From contig VXAY01002054.1 in assembly GCA_013399855.1 (NCBI GenBank), forward strand, positions 355,509-419,508: a stretch of 64,000 nt of DNA, in the 5' to 3' direction. Each line of letters begins with the position of its first letter. The first letter of the stretch is position 1. The stretch comes from Oxyruncus cristatus (taxonomy: Eukaryota; Chordata; Aves; Passeriformes; Cotingidae). Below, piece after piece: positions 45,891 through 58,500 of the stretch. The position numbers and the translations under genes are program-made. The notes beneath the pieces were generated by a model. It did not search any database. It was not told the origin of the DNA and saw nothing but the letters and a program-made list of their open reading frames with translations.

Positions 45891-48719
45891 CGGGATGTTC
45901 ACAGTCCGGTGCCTCTGCGCAGGGCTGAGCCCTCTGCCTGGGGCCGGGCACAGCAGTGTGTGTGGGCGCTGGGCTCTGCACGGCCCAGAGCTGCTGGGCC
46001 CCTGCCCTGTGCTGGCCCTGGCTCCCCACCTGCCCTCTGGGTCCTCCTCAGCTCCTGCGCCCACACACTGTGCTGTCACCTGCCCCACAGGGCAGGGGAT
46101 GTGACCTGACCTGTGGAGATCCCTTCGGGAGCTCCTCACGACTCAGTCACTTGGATCAGCACTTGCAGTGTGAATCATTTACATGCTCGATGCAAGGCAT
46201 CACGTTTCACTACCATGTTGGATTATGTTTTCCATCAGTGTAATTAACAGATGGTTTGGGTTTTTTGTGTTGCAGTGCAGTCACAGATCTCACCAGATGA
46301 CCTGCCTTCTTCTCATAACCATTCCATAATTTCTAACAGTGATTTAGGAATTCTAGGGAGCTAAAATCCTGCAGTTTTCCATTTTGCCATTTCACAAGGT
46401 TGGACAAAGAAGAAAACAAATGTCAACGGGGAGAATAAAATAAATAGGACTTTGTTTAAAATGCTTTCCCAGACAAGTCACAGTATATTCAACTTTAATC
46501 CATAACATTGATTGATATGTGACAGTCTGGCTATAAAAAGATCTGGAGAGGAAGGAATGAAGTGTTGAGTGCATCAAGGTAAAATGCATCAAACTAAAAT
46601 GAAGAAAGTCAAGGACCACTGTCTCATCTTTGGAAAGGACAAACTTCAGTGAATAAGAACTCTGCAGAGGGAGGTTTGGTCGTTAATGCCGAGGCTAATG
46701 ATTTTGCCTCCAAAGCCCACTCCACCTCCATGCCAAAAAGCAAATGGCTACAGGAGGTCTGACAGGAACATCCCTATGTTGTGGGAAGGAAATGTTGGTC
46801 CGGGCTGCACCGGGGCTGCCCCAGTGGGCTTGGGGAAGGCAGGGAGCTGCTGTCTGTGCTGGTGGGTGTGGGTGACCATGTTCTCACACTGTGTTTGTTT
46901 TCCACTTGGGACCTCTGTTCACTGCCTCCTCTGTTATCATCTGACCTGGTGTCCTGAGTTCTGCAGTTCCCATATCCAGGACCCTTTCTTTAGGGGTAGA
47001 AATACCATTTCTAATAGCATTTAGTGTATTTGAAACATGAATTTCCAGGCACTTTCCTTCCAGGAAACCATCATCTCCTCCCAGTGCTGTTTTCCATCCC
47101 ATGTTCCTCAGAGAACATGTTCTTCCCATTTTCCCTCCTCACTTTTGAAATGAAAGGGAAAAACAGGAATGGTTAATGAGATGAAGAGAGGATGTGTGAG
47201 AAAAGCAGGCAAAAGAAAGCTAAAGGTAACTCATAAATAATGTGAGTGTACTCAAGGACCAGTAATACTTACCAAACATTTGGGAGCTGTATATTTGAAT
47301 TTTGGGTAATTTATTTCTGGAAGCTCAGGGGACTGAGATGGACGAGCAAGCCTACTTCATGTGTTCAGCAGGGAATAAATGGAGATGGGCGCGGTTATAG
47401 AGCAGTGCCTACTCTTTCTTATTTGCACAAATCTCACGTGTAAAATCAATAGGATCAGAATATCAATCAATAAGTTTCATTTCAATGGTTCTAGCCAGAG
47501 GGCATTATGAAAAATGCCATATAGGAAAAGCACAATCAAGAAATCCAGAGGCACTGTCCTCGTGAGATCGCTGCATTTTCTTCCCGTCTCCCCCAGCAGC
47601 TTGCCAGCCTTGGAGTCATATTGGGAAATTCTCCAAGGCATTTACTAAGAGAATTAGTCTTTTGTATCAGCCTCTGGCTACTTGCTGTCTGACGAATTTG
47701 TAGCCCCTGCCTCCTGCCATGGAGAAAATTATTTCTCTTCTGCTTGACCAGTGTGGAGTCCGCACTCAGCCTTTTGTCCCATATACACCCCCATCACTGC
47801 ACAATAATCTGCTAATTCCTTTCTTAAGGGAAAATCAGAAATTGGCAGTCTTCTCCTTGCTCTTTCAGCTCTCAGAAAAATTCAGGAGAGCAGCTGTGAA
47901 ATTGAGCCATTTCTGAGCCATTTTTTTTTTTGCTGCTGCTAACTGAGTGGAGCTGGTGGGAATGTTTCTTTTGAAATTTTCTTAGAGGGAAATTTCATTT
48001 TTTTGAAAAATCTGCTTATTCATGACAGATGAATTTCAAGAATCTGAAAGAAAAAAGCCTGCCTCCCCCACCAAACAAAATCCATTCCAGCCTACTTGGC
48101 TTTTGAGATAAATATATTGGGGTTTGTTGCTGAAAAAGATGTTTCCCTTTTTCAGGAGCTGACAGAAGTCCTCTTTTAATAAAAATGGTTGCTGGCAGTA
48201 AAAACTTCAGATGAAATTAGGCTTCTTTTTGTACCCCTTAAATATAAGAGAAGCTCTCCATAAAAGGTGGGGAGAAGAACCTTTTTTTCCTGGCTATTCC
48301 TGCAGTTAAACAATTTCACTCGAGGTGCATAAAGAACACACTTGTTTCTGCTTGGGCTGCTATCGTCCAAACCTAAAAGTGAGCAGTGTATTTTAAATAG
48401 AAGTCTTTATTCTCCTGTGTCTCATCTGTGCCTCAGCACAACCCAGCTTCTTTTTGCAATCAGTTTTCAGCCATTGTGCTAGAAAACTCAATCAGATAGT
48501 AATTTCTTTAAGAAGTGAAAGATGGTGACATGACTGACAGATGCCTTTGAAACAGACTGTGCCAAAGTGATGTTGTGGGACAGATGATGACTTTGTGATC
48601 TCACATGTGTTGTCTTCTGGGCACATCCACATTGGAGAGATGTGCCCTCCAGCATGCAGCACCATGCTGGGCTCTGTTACCCAGCTCAAGGGTTTGAAGA
48701 GTGCTCTGGCTTTCTTTCT
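45891..48719. other. Upstream intergenic sequence, no gene recognised
   Basis: This lies beyond the CR1 fragment upstream of GNAO1. It is GC-rich to about 46100, then of ordinary composition. No coding exon, splice-linked frames or RNA gene is recognised. A divergent non-coding transcript from the GNAO1 CpG island could cross it, but nothing in the sequence proves this. Confidence 0.6.
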
Positions 48720-49020
48720 AGAATCACAGAATCACAGAATCGTTTGGGTGGGAAGGGTTTAAAGTCCATCTAGTCTAACTTGTCTGGGATGAGCAGGGAC
48801 AGCTTCAACGTGACCAGATTGCTCAGAGCCAGGTCCCACCTGGCCTTGAATGTTTCCAGGAATGGGGCATTCACCACCTCTCAGGGAACCTGCAGTGTCT
48901 AACCCCCTCATGATCAAACATTTCTTCTTTATATCTAGTCCAAATTTACCCTCTTCTAGTGTAAAGCTATTTCTTCTTGTCCTATTGAACAGACCCTACT
49001 GAAAAGTTCGTCCCAAAGCT
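48720..49020 (-). mobile_element. CR1 LINE fragment (3' end with terminal repeat)
   Basis: The plus strand starts with 'gaatcacagaatcacagaat', the short tandem repeat that ends CR1 elements, seen here in antisense. It continues with 'gtttgggtgggaagggttta', 'ccatctagtctaacttgtct', 'gattgctcagagccaggtcc', 'ccttgaatgtttccaggaat' and 'cttcttgtcctattgaacag'. The intact 3' end marks a genuine retrotransposed copy, 5'-truncated at about 49020. Confidence 0.92.
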
Positions 49021-49309
49021 TGCCAGGAGGTAGTAAAAGGGGGCGGGAAAACTATTCAGTGGGCCTTGAGAAAGTCTCACAGCTACCACAACACGCCCAC
49101 CACAACTGAGGTTGCAATAATATTGGAGGGAGCAGCACATTGGATCCATCCCTTAATTAGTTGACACTGCAGGTTCAGCACATCCTCAGAGAGCTGGTGG
49201 GTGGTATGAAGAGGGAGTGGGGCAAGCCCAGGATGACGTGGCTGTAGGAGGAAAGCTGCAGTGCTCTGCAACTTGTCTTTCCCCTCCTACTTTGGGATTG
49301 TTCTGTCCG

Positions 49310-49560
49310 ATCTATAATCTTGTATTCCCTCAGTATGGTTTTAATGTACATGCTAATGGAACAGCCACCAATCCCATGGAGAGACAGTGATGCATTCTAG
49401 CACATCTCACCATTAGGAAGTTTTCCCCGGATATTCAGCCTAATTTTTCATTCTTTAAATTGATGTCAATTACCCCCCAGCTAAACCTAGTTATGCAGTG
49501 GAAGACAGGTTTAAAATACTGCATGATCTCACTAAATTGGAGAAATGGACAGAGATCAAT
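49310..49560 (-). mobile_element. Old CR1/L3-like LINE fragment
   Basis: 'cagtgatgcattctagcaca', 'ctcaccattaggaagttttc', 'cggatattcagcctaatttt' and 'agttatgcagtggaagacag' match the antisense of the 3' region of old CR1/L3-like elements. It lies 290 bp from a younger CR1. Boundaries are approximate and the subfamily is unresolved. Confidence 0.55.
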
Positions 49561-52500
49561 ACAATGAAAGGCAATAAGAACGCCCATAAAGGTTAAGTGG
49601 TTGATAGAGAAAGGATTAATGAAATGCACAGATACTAGGTCAAATTGCAAATATCCTTACTTCACTCTTACTCACTCCATGCCCCACAAATATGTTCTAC
49701 TCCAGCAAATCAAATGAGGAAGCACCTTAGAATGTGACTAGCGACTTGAAGAAGTAGAGAAGGGAAGAGAAGGTGTGGGGGGGGTTTATTGTATGGAAAA
49801 TTGGCATCAAAACAAGAATGAGACACCAATACTAAAAAAACCAAACGTGGATAAGGATATGACCTGCAGTATACTTGATGTCATGAAGTAGGTTGGACAG
49901 CCTGACAAGTCTAGAGAAATGCTGAAAACCCTACTTTTGTTGTTAGTTTTTCATGCCTGCCTGGGTGGATGATGATAGGACCTGGGAGTCACTGACAGCT
50001 CCTGTCTTGGAACTGGGTGAAGTTTTTGGGCTAGTGCTTATGGGGTTAACACATTTGCATGGCAAAGAGATACAACAGCTTGTCTTCAAAGTACTTGGAA
50101 CTAACCTTAGAAAGTTTTCTGTTCAAGTCTCTCATGCCACAGAGAGGAGAACGGGCTGTATTCTGGGGACAGTAACAAAAGCCAGGGAGAAGATCTGCTG
50201 GGGAAGCTGAGGAGAGCTGCTTGTACCAGGGCTGGAGGAGCTCCTGGAGCTGGTCTACCAGTCCCAGGAGACAGCAGCTGAATGAAAGCACTGCTCAGTA
50301 CTATGGCTCATTCCAACCATTTCCTGAGGATCCGCATCAGTTTCTACACAAGAAAGTTTTTTTTACTATAAAATTAAAGGTTTCTACTACTTATTGTGAA
50401 AAGACACTTATTGTGTGGCCTGAAATAAGACATTACCTAAGTCAGAAGAGAGCCCCAAGTTATGGTTTCTAAGTGAGAAAGAACTTGTCGATAACCCTTA
50501 ATGAGGTGTGAACTTCTCTCTCTTTTCTGCAGTGACTTTCCACTCCCAGCTGAAGGAGTCTGTGCAGTGCCAATGTTTTCCATTTTCTAGTGGTTCGGGG
50601 ACACATGGTGGATAAAGGCCTACCTTCGGTGGTGATGTGAGAACCTAAATGGAACAGAACTAGAAGTGGGGAAGAGGCTTTTATCTATCCACTTTCCACA
50701 GCAGGAAACATATAATAGCATGTGTGGTTCAGCAGGTGCACCAATAACCTTGAAAAGCCACAAAACTGAAGTTACACAGTGTTGTCCTTCAGGCAAGGAT
50801 GAAATGGTGCCAAAAATGAGATGCACTAGCTGACCTTGGCTTGGGACTTACGGAGGACAAGGATCCATCAGCCCTTTACTATTCCTATTTCCTCAGTATC
50901 AAGGGTGATGATTTAGTAGGAATTAAATTATTCCAGCCACAATCCAGGAGTGCTGGTTAGAGGCAAAGTCTTGATTAATCTGTGTAGGAGGACCAGTCGT
51001 TGCTTAGTCTTGGTGAAACTGAGCTTAACCTTCTGCATTAAGCATTCGAGCTCAGGCATGCAGCTGATTGCACACAAGTGTCATTTCATTCAGCTTCTGC
51101 CATCAGATGCAAGATTTGGATAGACAATTTAAGCAGCTCCATTTACAGCACTTCAGGAACATTCCTGTTTTTATATAAATGATATCCAGAAACCTTGCAG
51201 CTCTCATCACACAAGTAGTCCTGATGAGTGATCTTATAGAGGAATGCTAATTCAGTCCCTGAAAATATCAGTGTCTACTTAACTCACAGCTCTCAGAAGC
51301 TAACTCCAACTACAAATATACCATTCATTACCTATAACTCCTGTTCTTTTTCTCCACAAAAACCTTTCAGTGTTTTTTTATGGACTTATCGCATTGTTTT
51401 TCTATTAGAAATACGTGTTAAAATATTTAAAAGAAGTATCAGCTCTATCGAGTGTTGTCTCGGTGTTATGCAGTGCTTCCTGACTCTAAGTACTGATGTG
51501 ATTCACAAAGGCTGGCTTTAGCTGACAGAGGCTATAATCACTGGAGGAAAAGAGACACTCCTCCAGAGGATGAATAACAGGAATCATCTCTCACCTTTGA
51601 TTTCGAAGAGAGCCTATAGACTGGCTGTCCTTGGCTGAAGCTAACCTTCATGAGCATCCCTCCCAATGCCCTAAGCCAAGGGCTTGCTCCCCCTGGGAGG
51701 GGATGGGGGAGAGCAAACTCTGCACATGCAAAACAGGCAGTGATATTCTGCAAAGGTCATGTTGGGGGAAATGACATCTCGGTCAAGGATGAAACAGTAC
51801 CTGAAGCAAACTCTGTATTTGGAGTATCAGTGCACTCAGTAAATACCAAAATATTGGCTGCATGGTAAACCTGATCCAGGTTCAAAAAACAGGAAGAAAG
51901 AAGTCCTGTAGAGAAGAGCCATCAAAGGTTATTAAATACAGAAAAGTACTGCCTCTGGCTGACACTGTGCCCAGGTGATGGGCATCAGGAGCAGCGAGAG
52001 CAAGAGGAGAGGGCTGCTGTGTGTGCCTTGCTCTGTCCCTCCTCCCGCAGCCTCCACCAGCCTCGGGGAGAATCCAGGAGGCTGGGCTGGCACGGAGAGC
52101 CATCCTTGCCTACTGGGTTTGCCTGTGGCCAGCTAGCATCATAAAACACGGAGAGGGGGGCATTTCCCTAGAGGCCTACTGTTGGCTTTTCTCGTGATTT
52201 CACCAGGCAGCAGTGAAACTCCCCTTGATTTCAGTGCTGCCAGACACTGAGCATCTGGCCAGCTCAGGAGAATTCTGCATTAATAATTAAGATGTTGAAA
52301 AATGCATCATCACAGCATGAAGAATTCAGATTTCTGTAGTGTTCCAGTTTGTCTGAGATACTGCTGCCTAGATGCGAAGATCCCTAATTTGGCTGAAAAT
52401 ACTTACCCTGGGGCTGAAGAAGTGTTTTTCAAATGTATTGTGTGAATTCCCTGCCCTTCCAACAGAGTTGTGTCCAAGAGCTTTGAGTGTTGGGGTGGGA

Positions 52501-55500
52501 TCTCTGGCAATCAGCATCCATAGTTCACATGACTATTAAGCTGGCTGCCTCTTGCTTTCTCTCCTCTTGAATTCATGGAATGTCATGTTGTTTTCTTCAC
52601 TTCCTTTGCTGTTGGGGACACCTGTGCTACCCCACCTTTCAGCAGGAGGTGACATGAGACATGGGTAATCCTATAGTTTGGTGTTTGTATTTGGGATCAA
52701 CAGCATTGTGTAAATCTAAGTTTTTAATAGATTCTTGATTAGTTTTTTTAACTTTTGGAAAAATGTAGATAACTCCTTACCATACACACAAGAATGATGT
52801 TTCTTTTCACCCTCTCTCCTTTGCTTTGCTTGATATGAAGAACAAAATAGGTCAATGAGAAGGGTTTGCTAAGTATCGTAGTACTCAAGATAAATGTGGT
52901 AGGATTTAACTCATGTGCAAAGGTGGAAGTTTTTTGGATGAAAGAAAATTCAAGCTAGATGTAAGTCTGCTGCCTTCAACAGGCTGAGGCCAGAGTAAAA
53001 TTCAAATGTGTTTTCTTTAAGGCAGAAACTTAGGGCCTTAGCAGTCATTTATTGTTCTTGGTGATTATCAGTGGTTGTAGAGGTTTGGGGATTCATGTGA
53101 CAGCCGTGGATCTCTTGTGTCTCAGGGCAGCCCTGACCTGCATGAGCTGAACACCAGGGGCACATACACAATGGCATGTGTAGACCCGGCAAGAGGAGGA
53201 TGGTTCAGGAGGGATCTCTGGCTGCTCAGCTCCACAAGTGTTGTCAAGCCAATAAAATGTGCCCCCTACACAGGTCAACTGTGTGTATTTTAGCATGTGA
53301 TTACAGAATAATCAAAGCAAAGCCCACCAAGGAACTGAGGATATATCCTGGGCGGTTTTGACATAAAAAATTAGTGAGGTCATGTATTTCCTCTGTCAGC
53401 TGTAGCAAATGGCCAGGCTGGCTGGCTCGGGAATAAATACAGGTTTAATCTCTTCACCAAGTCTAGAGTCTCAGTGAATCCAAGCTGAATGGAGAGATAC
53501 AATGCATATATTTGAGGAAAGGAAAGTCTGCTTGCAAGTGTGGCTGTGCTGCTGGGTGAGTGGATTGCTGGGCTCAGCTCTGTTCCTGTGTGCCCAGACG
53601 AGCCCGCTGATTAGGGCAATGACCCTTCAGCACATCGCGGTGAGGCTGCAGTGATGCACCCCTTGATTGCACCACGCCAGGAGCAACCCCAGGGGGCCAC
53701 CCTGCCCTGGGCTACTTGGTCACCTTCCTGAGCCTTCTCCGATGGGCAAGTGGCATCATTGGTTGCTGGGTGATGGCAGCACTGAACAGCAGCACAAACA
53801 CATGCTCGTGTTGCTGGGCTGGTCCAGGCAGGCCTGGCAGAGCACAGATCTCTGCCTGCTTTTCTCTTTCCGGTAAGAACTTCAGCCCCATGTCTTATTC
53901 TTGAATCCCAGTGTCTGCTTGGCCACAGTGAAACTGCAGTGTGTTTTCCTGTAGAATATAAGACAAAAAGGAAATTAGGCTGTGCACTGCAAACAGGAGG
54001 GTCACAAAGAGAACCCCAAATCCTGGCTGCTGTCTTAAAAGGGGCTGCTCTGTTCTCTAAAAATACTCTTCACCATTTCTGTGTGGTGCTATGGAGAAAT
54101 ATATCTCAAGTCCTCAAGCATTTGCTCAAGAGCCAGTATAGGAATACATTACAGGGAACAGAAGAACAGGGCGCTGAATCCTTAAACATATACAGAGTTA
54201 TCAAGTGGTATCTAAATCCCTTGGGTTATGACCACAGCAGCATGTGTAGGTCCCTACTGGTTCCCTCCTGAAATCTCCATCTGGTTTCTCTAGACACATA
54301 GCAAGAATGATGGAGTGTCTCCAAATAACTTTGGTGATTGTACTGGCCAGCTGGAAGTCTAACAAAATTAATTACTTTATAGAAAAAGTGGAAAAACACT
54401 GTCTGAAGAAAATCTGAACCTGTGCAAATCTCAGGTGTCCAAGATTTAGACTGTGTTTTACATTTCCTCTTTTCTTCCTGCTATGTTTTGTCTCCAGGCT
54501 TTTTTTTTTTCCCTTCTCTCTTAACTGCCTTTCCTCATTTCATTCCACACGGCTATTCCCAGGTTTGTTTTCTGGCTCCAGTTCCCGCTCCCTTTTAGAG
54601 AGCACTGGGGATAGCTGGGAAGATGTCTGTGACCCAGAGATAAACAGCCTCCACTGCAAGGAACTATCTCAGCTCTTGCTGTGCAATGACACAGGGCGCT
54701 ATTGCTGCCTGTTGAACAGGCCCCCCCTTTGGGAGCATGTCCTTGCTAACTAGAAAGCTTTTATCTTCCAAATACCTCTAAACCCACACTTAGGTCTGCG
54801 TCTGCTTGCCTCAAGACAAAACTCGGTAGCGGCTGCCAGCAATGCCAAGGCAAGATGACGTGAGTGTGTGCACAGGGTGCCCTGCTCTGGCTCTCGTGCT
54901 GTCTGCACTGCCAGCGAGCTGTCTGAACCTGGCTGGGCACGGCTTATTTGCACAAGGCTGGGTGCTGCGGGAATCACGTTTACATGACTTCAGGTCAGCT
55001 TAGAGCAGGGCAAACCCTGGTAGAGGGACATTTTCCCCCACCCCATATTCGAGTGGGAAATTTTGGAGGAAATGTCATTTATTTAGGGCAACATCAACCC
55101 CCAGGCACCCTCCATGTCAGGGTGACAACCTGAAAAGCGCCTTTCGTCTTGTGGGGAGAGGCTGAGGTGGGACGAGGTCTGGGGAGCAGCAGGTGCCCAA
55201 ACCCCCCACTTCGGGTCTCCCAAGAAGCATTTTCTCTGGGGCCAGTTAGTGTGATGAGATGAGGAGCTGCAGGTTTGTGGCATGCTGCCCATGTCCCCAT
55301 GGCTGTGGCATTTCAGGAAGGCGCAGCAGGATCTGCATCGCAAGTCCCAGTTTTGCTTCCCAAGAGATGAGCCATGTTGATGCCCCCGTGGGGGTGGCCC
55401 TGGGTGGGCACGGTGTGAGAGCAGAGCAGCTGTTTTCTACTCACAACGAGCAACTGAGGCAGCTCCCGTCTGTGCAGTGCTTTTGCTGATACAAACAGTT

Positions 55501-58500
55501 TTGCTTCTCCCCTGTGGCAGGACCATCTTACCTTGGTTTGCTTGGCTTTGTTGAGAGAAGCGAGCTGAAGGGGTAGGAGTTATCTGAAACTCCCACTCAT
55601 CCGCCTGGTACATTGCTTCTCTTGCAGAATATTTAGCTTTCAGGCCATGGAGACTGCATCAGGCTTCATCAGCTGATGTTGAACGTTTTTGAAGTTTCAA
55701 TTGCTTCCTTGCCCGAGATGGAGCTATCATTTTTATTGCTTTGGTTGCTTAGGCAGAGAAAGGGAAAGATGAACAAATCAGTACAGCCCTCTTGAATTAG
55801 GATTGATTTTCATGAATTCTTCGTGTTGATTTTGAAACACAATTGTTTCTAAAACATTTAATGTTTGAGGTCTTTTTCTTTCTTCTTTCTTTTCAGCAGC
55901 ATTTGTCTTCAGCCATTTACCACTGCTGGGAGAGATAAAAAAAAGAAAATAAGCTCTGTGTGAGATCAAGATTTCAATGCATTACACACCAAAACATTTG
56001 TTGCTATTTACTTTTAAAAGTGCCCTTCTGAGGCTGCACGGCCAGAGCTGCCATCTGTTCGGAATTACGCTTCCGAACTCCTGGTTTCCCTGCAGACCTG
56101 CTGCCTGGCGCTGCTCCGTCGGCAGAGGGAAGAGGTGGTGGGGACAGGGCTGGCTGCAGGGGAACAGCACCTTCCCAGCTGCATCTGCAGTGCTGGCCAG
56201 GTTGTCAGGAGACCAGCAAGATGGAATAAGATTGTTGGTAGTGGAGGTGACTCCAGAGCATTTTTTTCTAAGATTCAGTGAGAAGTTACGTGTTTGTTAA
56301 AACAAGAGGTGGGCAGGACAAAAGTGTTGCTGTTCATCTCCTCTGTTTAGCCAGACACAGGGATGTGGCGGGCATGTGCTGGGACCCCTAGGAAAACCTT
56401 TGCCCAGCTTGGCTCCCAACGTGTGGGGAGTGGTGGCAGGACAGAGGTTTTCAACGTGCAGGGGGAAACAGCAGCCCCTGAAGTGGCAGGAGCATTTCCT
56501 GGAGTCCATCGCTCAGGCAGGGGTGAGCATCTTCCAGTGCTGGAAATCCTTCAGGCAGCAAGTGTGTGCATCACTTGGTGAATCAGCTGAGGAGGTGTTC
56601 TTCAGGAACCAGTGCAGACTGTGTTTAGCTTTGTGCTTTGGGAATAAAGTGCCTTTCAGTACAAGAAACAGGAGATTTCATTACAGGGTGGTCTTTTTCT
56701 CTCCTTTCCTAAGTAGGTGAGTGCAGAAGGTGTAAGCAAAGTCTCTGGGATTTATTTGTCAAGGAAGAGGATGGAACTTCTGCTGCCAAACGTACAGACC
56801 CTGCTCTGAACATACAATTTTCAATGGCTCCAAGAGCCTTCTCTGGTCCCCACGGGTGGTGGGAGGCTGGAGAGTCTCAGTGATTAGACACAAACCCATT
56901 GGAGAAGCTGGCACGGCATTTTCCTACTGCTTGGATCTGCCTTTACAGGCTATGATGGCAACAGATGCTAATTATTAACAAGACAATCATCACCTTTGTG
57001 GCTGTAACTCTCCTCTGCACATCTCTCTTGTACCCTTAGTCCATCCCAGCTCTGACATCACTCATTTGACAAATGGTTAAGCTACACAGGAGCCTGAGGA
57101 CAGTTCTGTATTTACCGGCTTAAAAACCAACAAACCGAGGTGCTGAGGAAATACAGGCTGGAGCCAGGGTATTGCTTGAGCCTGCGTCAGGGAATTCTGC
57201 TTGCCTGGAAGGGTCCTGGTCTTTGCAACGTGGCCTTCTGGGGCCAACTTTAAGAAATTGCTCAGAAACATAAAAAATGAGCAGTGTTTTTCACAAGTAT
57301 TCAGCAAACAAGAGTTGTTGTTGTGCCAGTGCTGTACAGATGAAGGAAACCTGTTTCTATGGGCTGGATTCTGGGTGCTCTTTTGCGTTTTTTGTCTTGT
57401 GGGCTTGGTCACCTGCAGAAGGTCTGAGTTATGGATAATATGGTAGTGTGCTTCCTCTGGGTCTCCACGATGTGCTCTGAGTGCCCAGTACACTTCTGCT
57501 ACAGAGGCTAAATGGATCTGCTTTTCTAGATAGTCTCTTGCCTAGATTTGTAATTACAGCCAGAAATAATAAATTTTTTAGCAACTGACAGAGTTTAAAC
57601 TCCTGGGTGCGTGAGCAGTTTTTAAAAATTGCCCTGATGCTTCTCAGTGACTTGAGTAAATTACAGAAATATATCCTCTCATGTGCTTTTCATCTATTTA
57701 CTTATGCTTCCGCTGCTCAGAAATTATTTGCACAGCTAGCAAAGAGGCAAGCCAAGGCCCACTAATGGCACCATCCCTGTTTATAGCAGTGCTGCCATTT
57801 GGAGAATCTGTTCTTGCTTTGGATCATCCTGGCCATGCAGTCTCTGGCCCCAGAGCAGCACAGCGGGCTCAGGCATTCCTTGGCCGGCCCAGGGGAGATG
57901 GTATGGGACAAATCAGTGGGATTCTCTGGTTTGATTCTCAGCTTTCGGTGGTAAGGAGCTGCTCTGTATTTGGTGTGCACAGTACAGCTGCTCCAGTGGA
58001 GCCCTGGGATGGGCTCATCCAGCTATTTTGGTTCACACCCCGGATTTTTATAGTTTTATCACTGATCACTTGACATAAGCATGGTGGAAACATATGCAAG
58101 GTTAGTCATGTAGAGGTTTTGCACTAGTTGGACCATGTTGACTCATAAAAGAGTTTCTATGAACCCGGTGCCAGGTTTGTGAGAAGCTGGGGATGGGGAG
58201 GAAGTTGTTTTCCAGTGGCCAGAGAGGTTGTGCTGTGATGTGCAATCATTTAGCAGGTCTATTCTGGAACGAAAATACGTGTTAGTCCTTATCTCCTCTG
58301 GGAAGGTATTTTTCCCCTTGGTCTCTGTGTCAATAAGATCTGGACTGAAATTGTGCCAGTGCTCTTCCAGATAATATCACCAAATGCAGAGGGAAGGAAT
58401 AATTCACTTCCCAGATGGGTCCCTGAGGGCTTGTAGGGCTTCTGGTGACTGCAGAGATTCTGTCTGTGGGCAGAGCAGGAGCCAAGAACCACCTGGACAA

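Noticed and set aside
44681..46139. Long frames on both strands across the N gap (up to 365 codons)
   Set aside because: They run through undetermined bases and are products of high GC content. They overlap GNAO1 exons in antisense or the CR1 fragment.
53687..53706. Possible CTCF site (CCCCAGGGGGCCAC)
   Set aside because: It departs from the core motif at several informative positions, so it is too weak to call without binding data.
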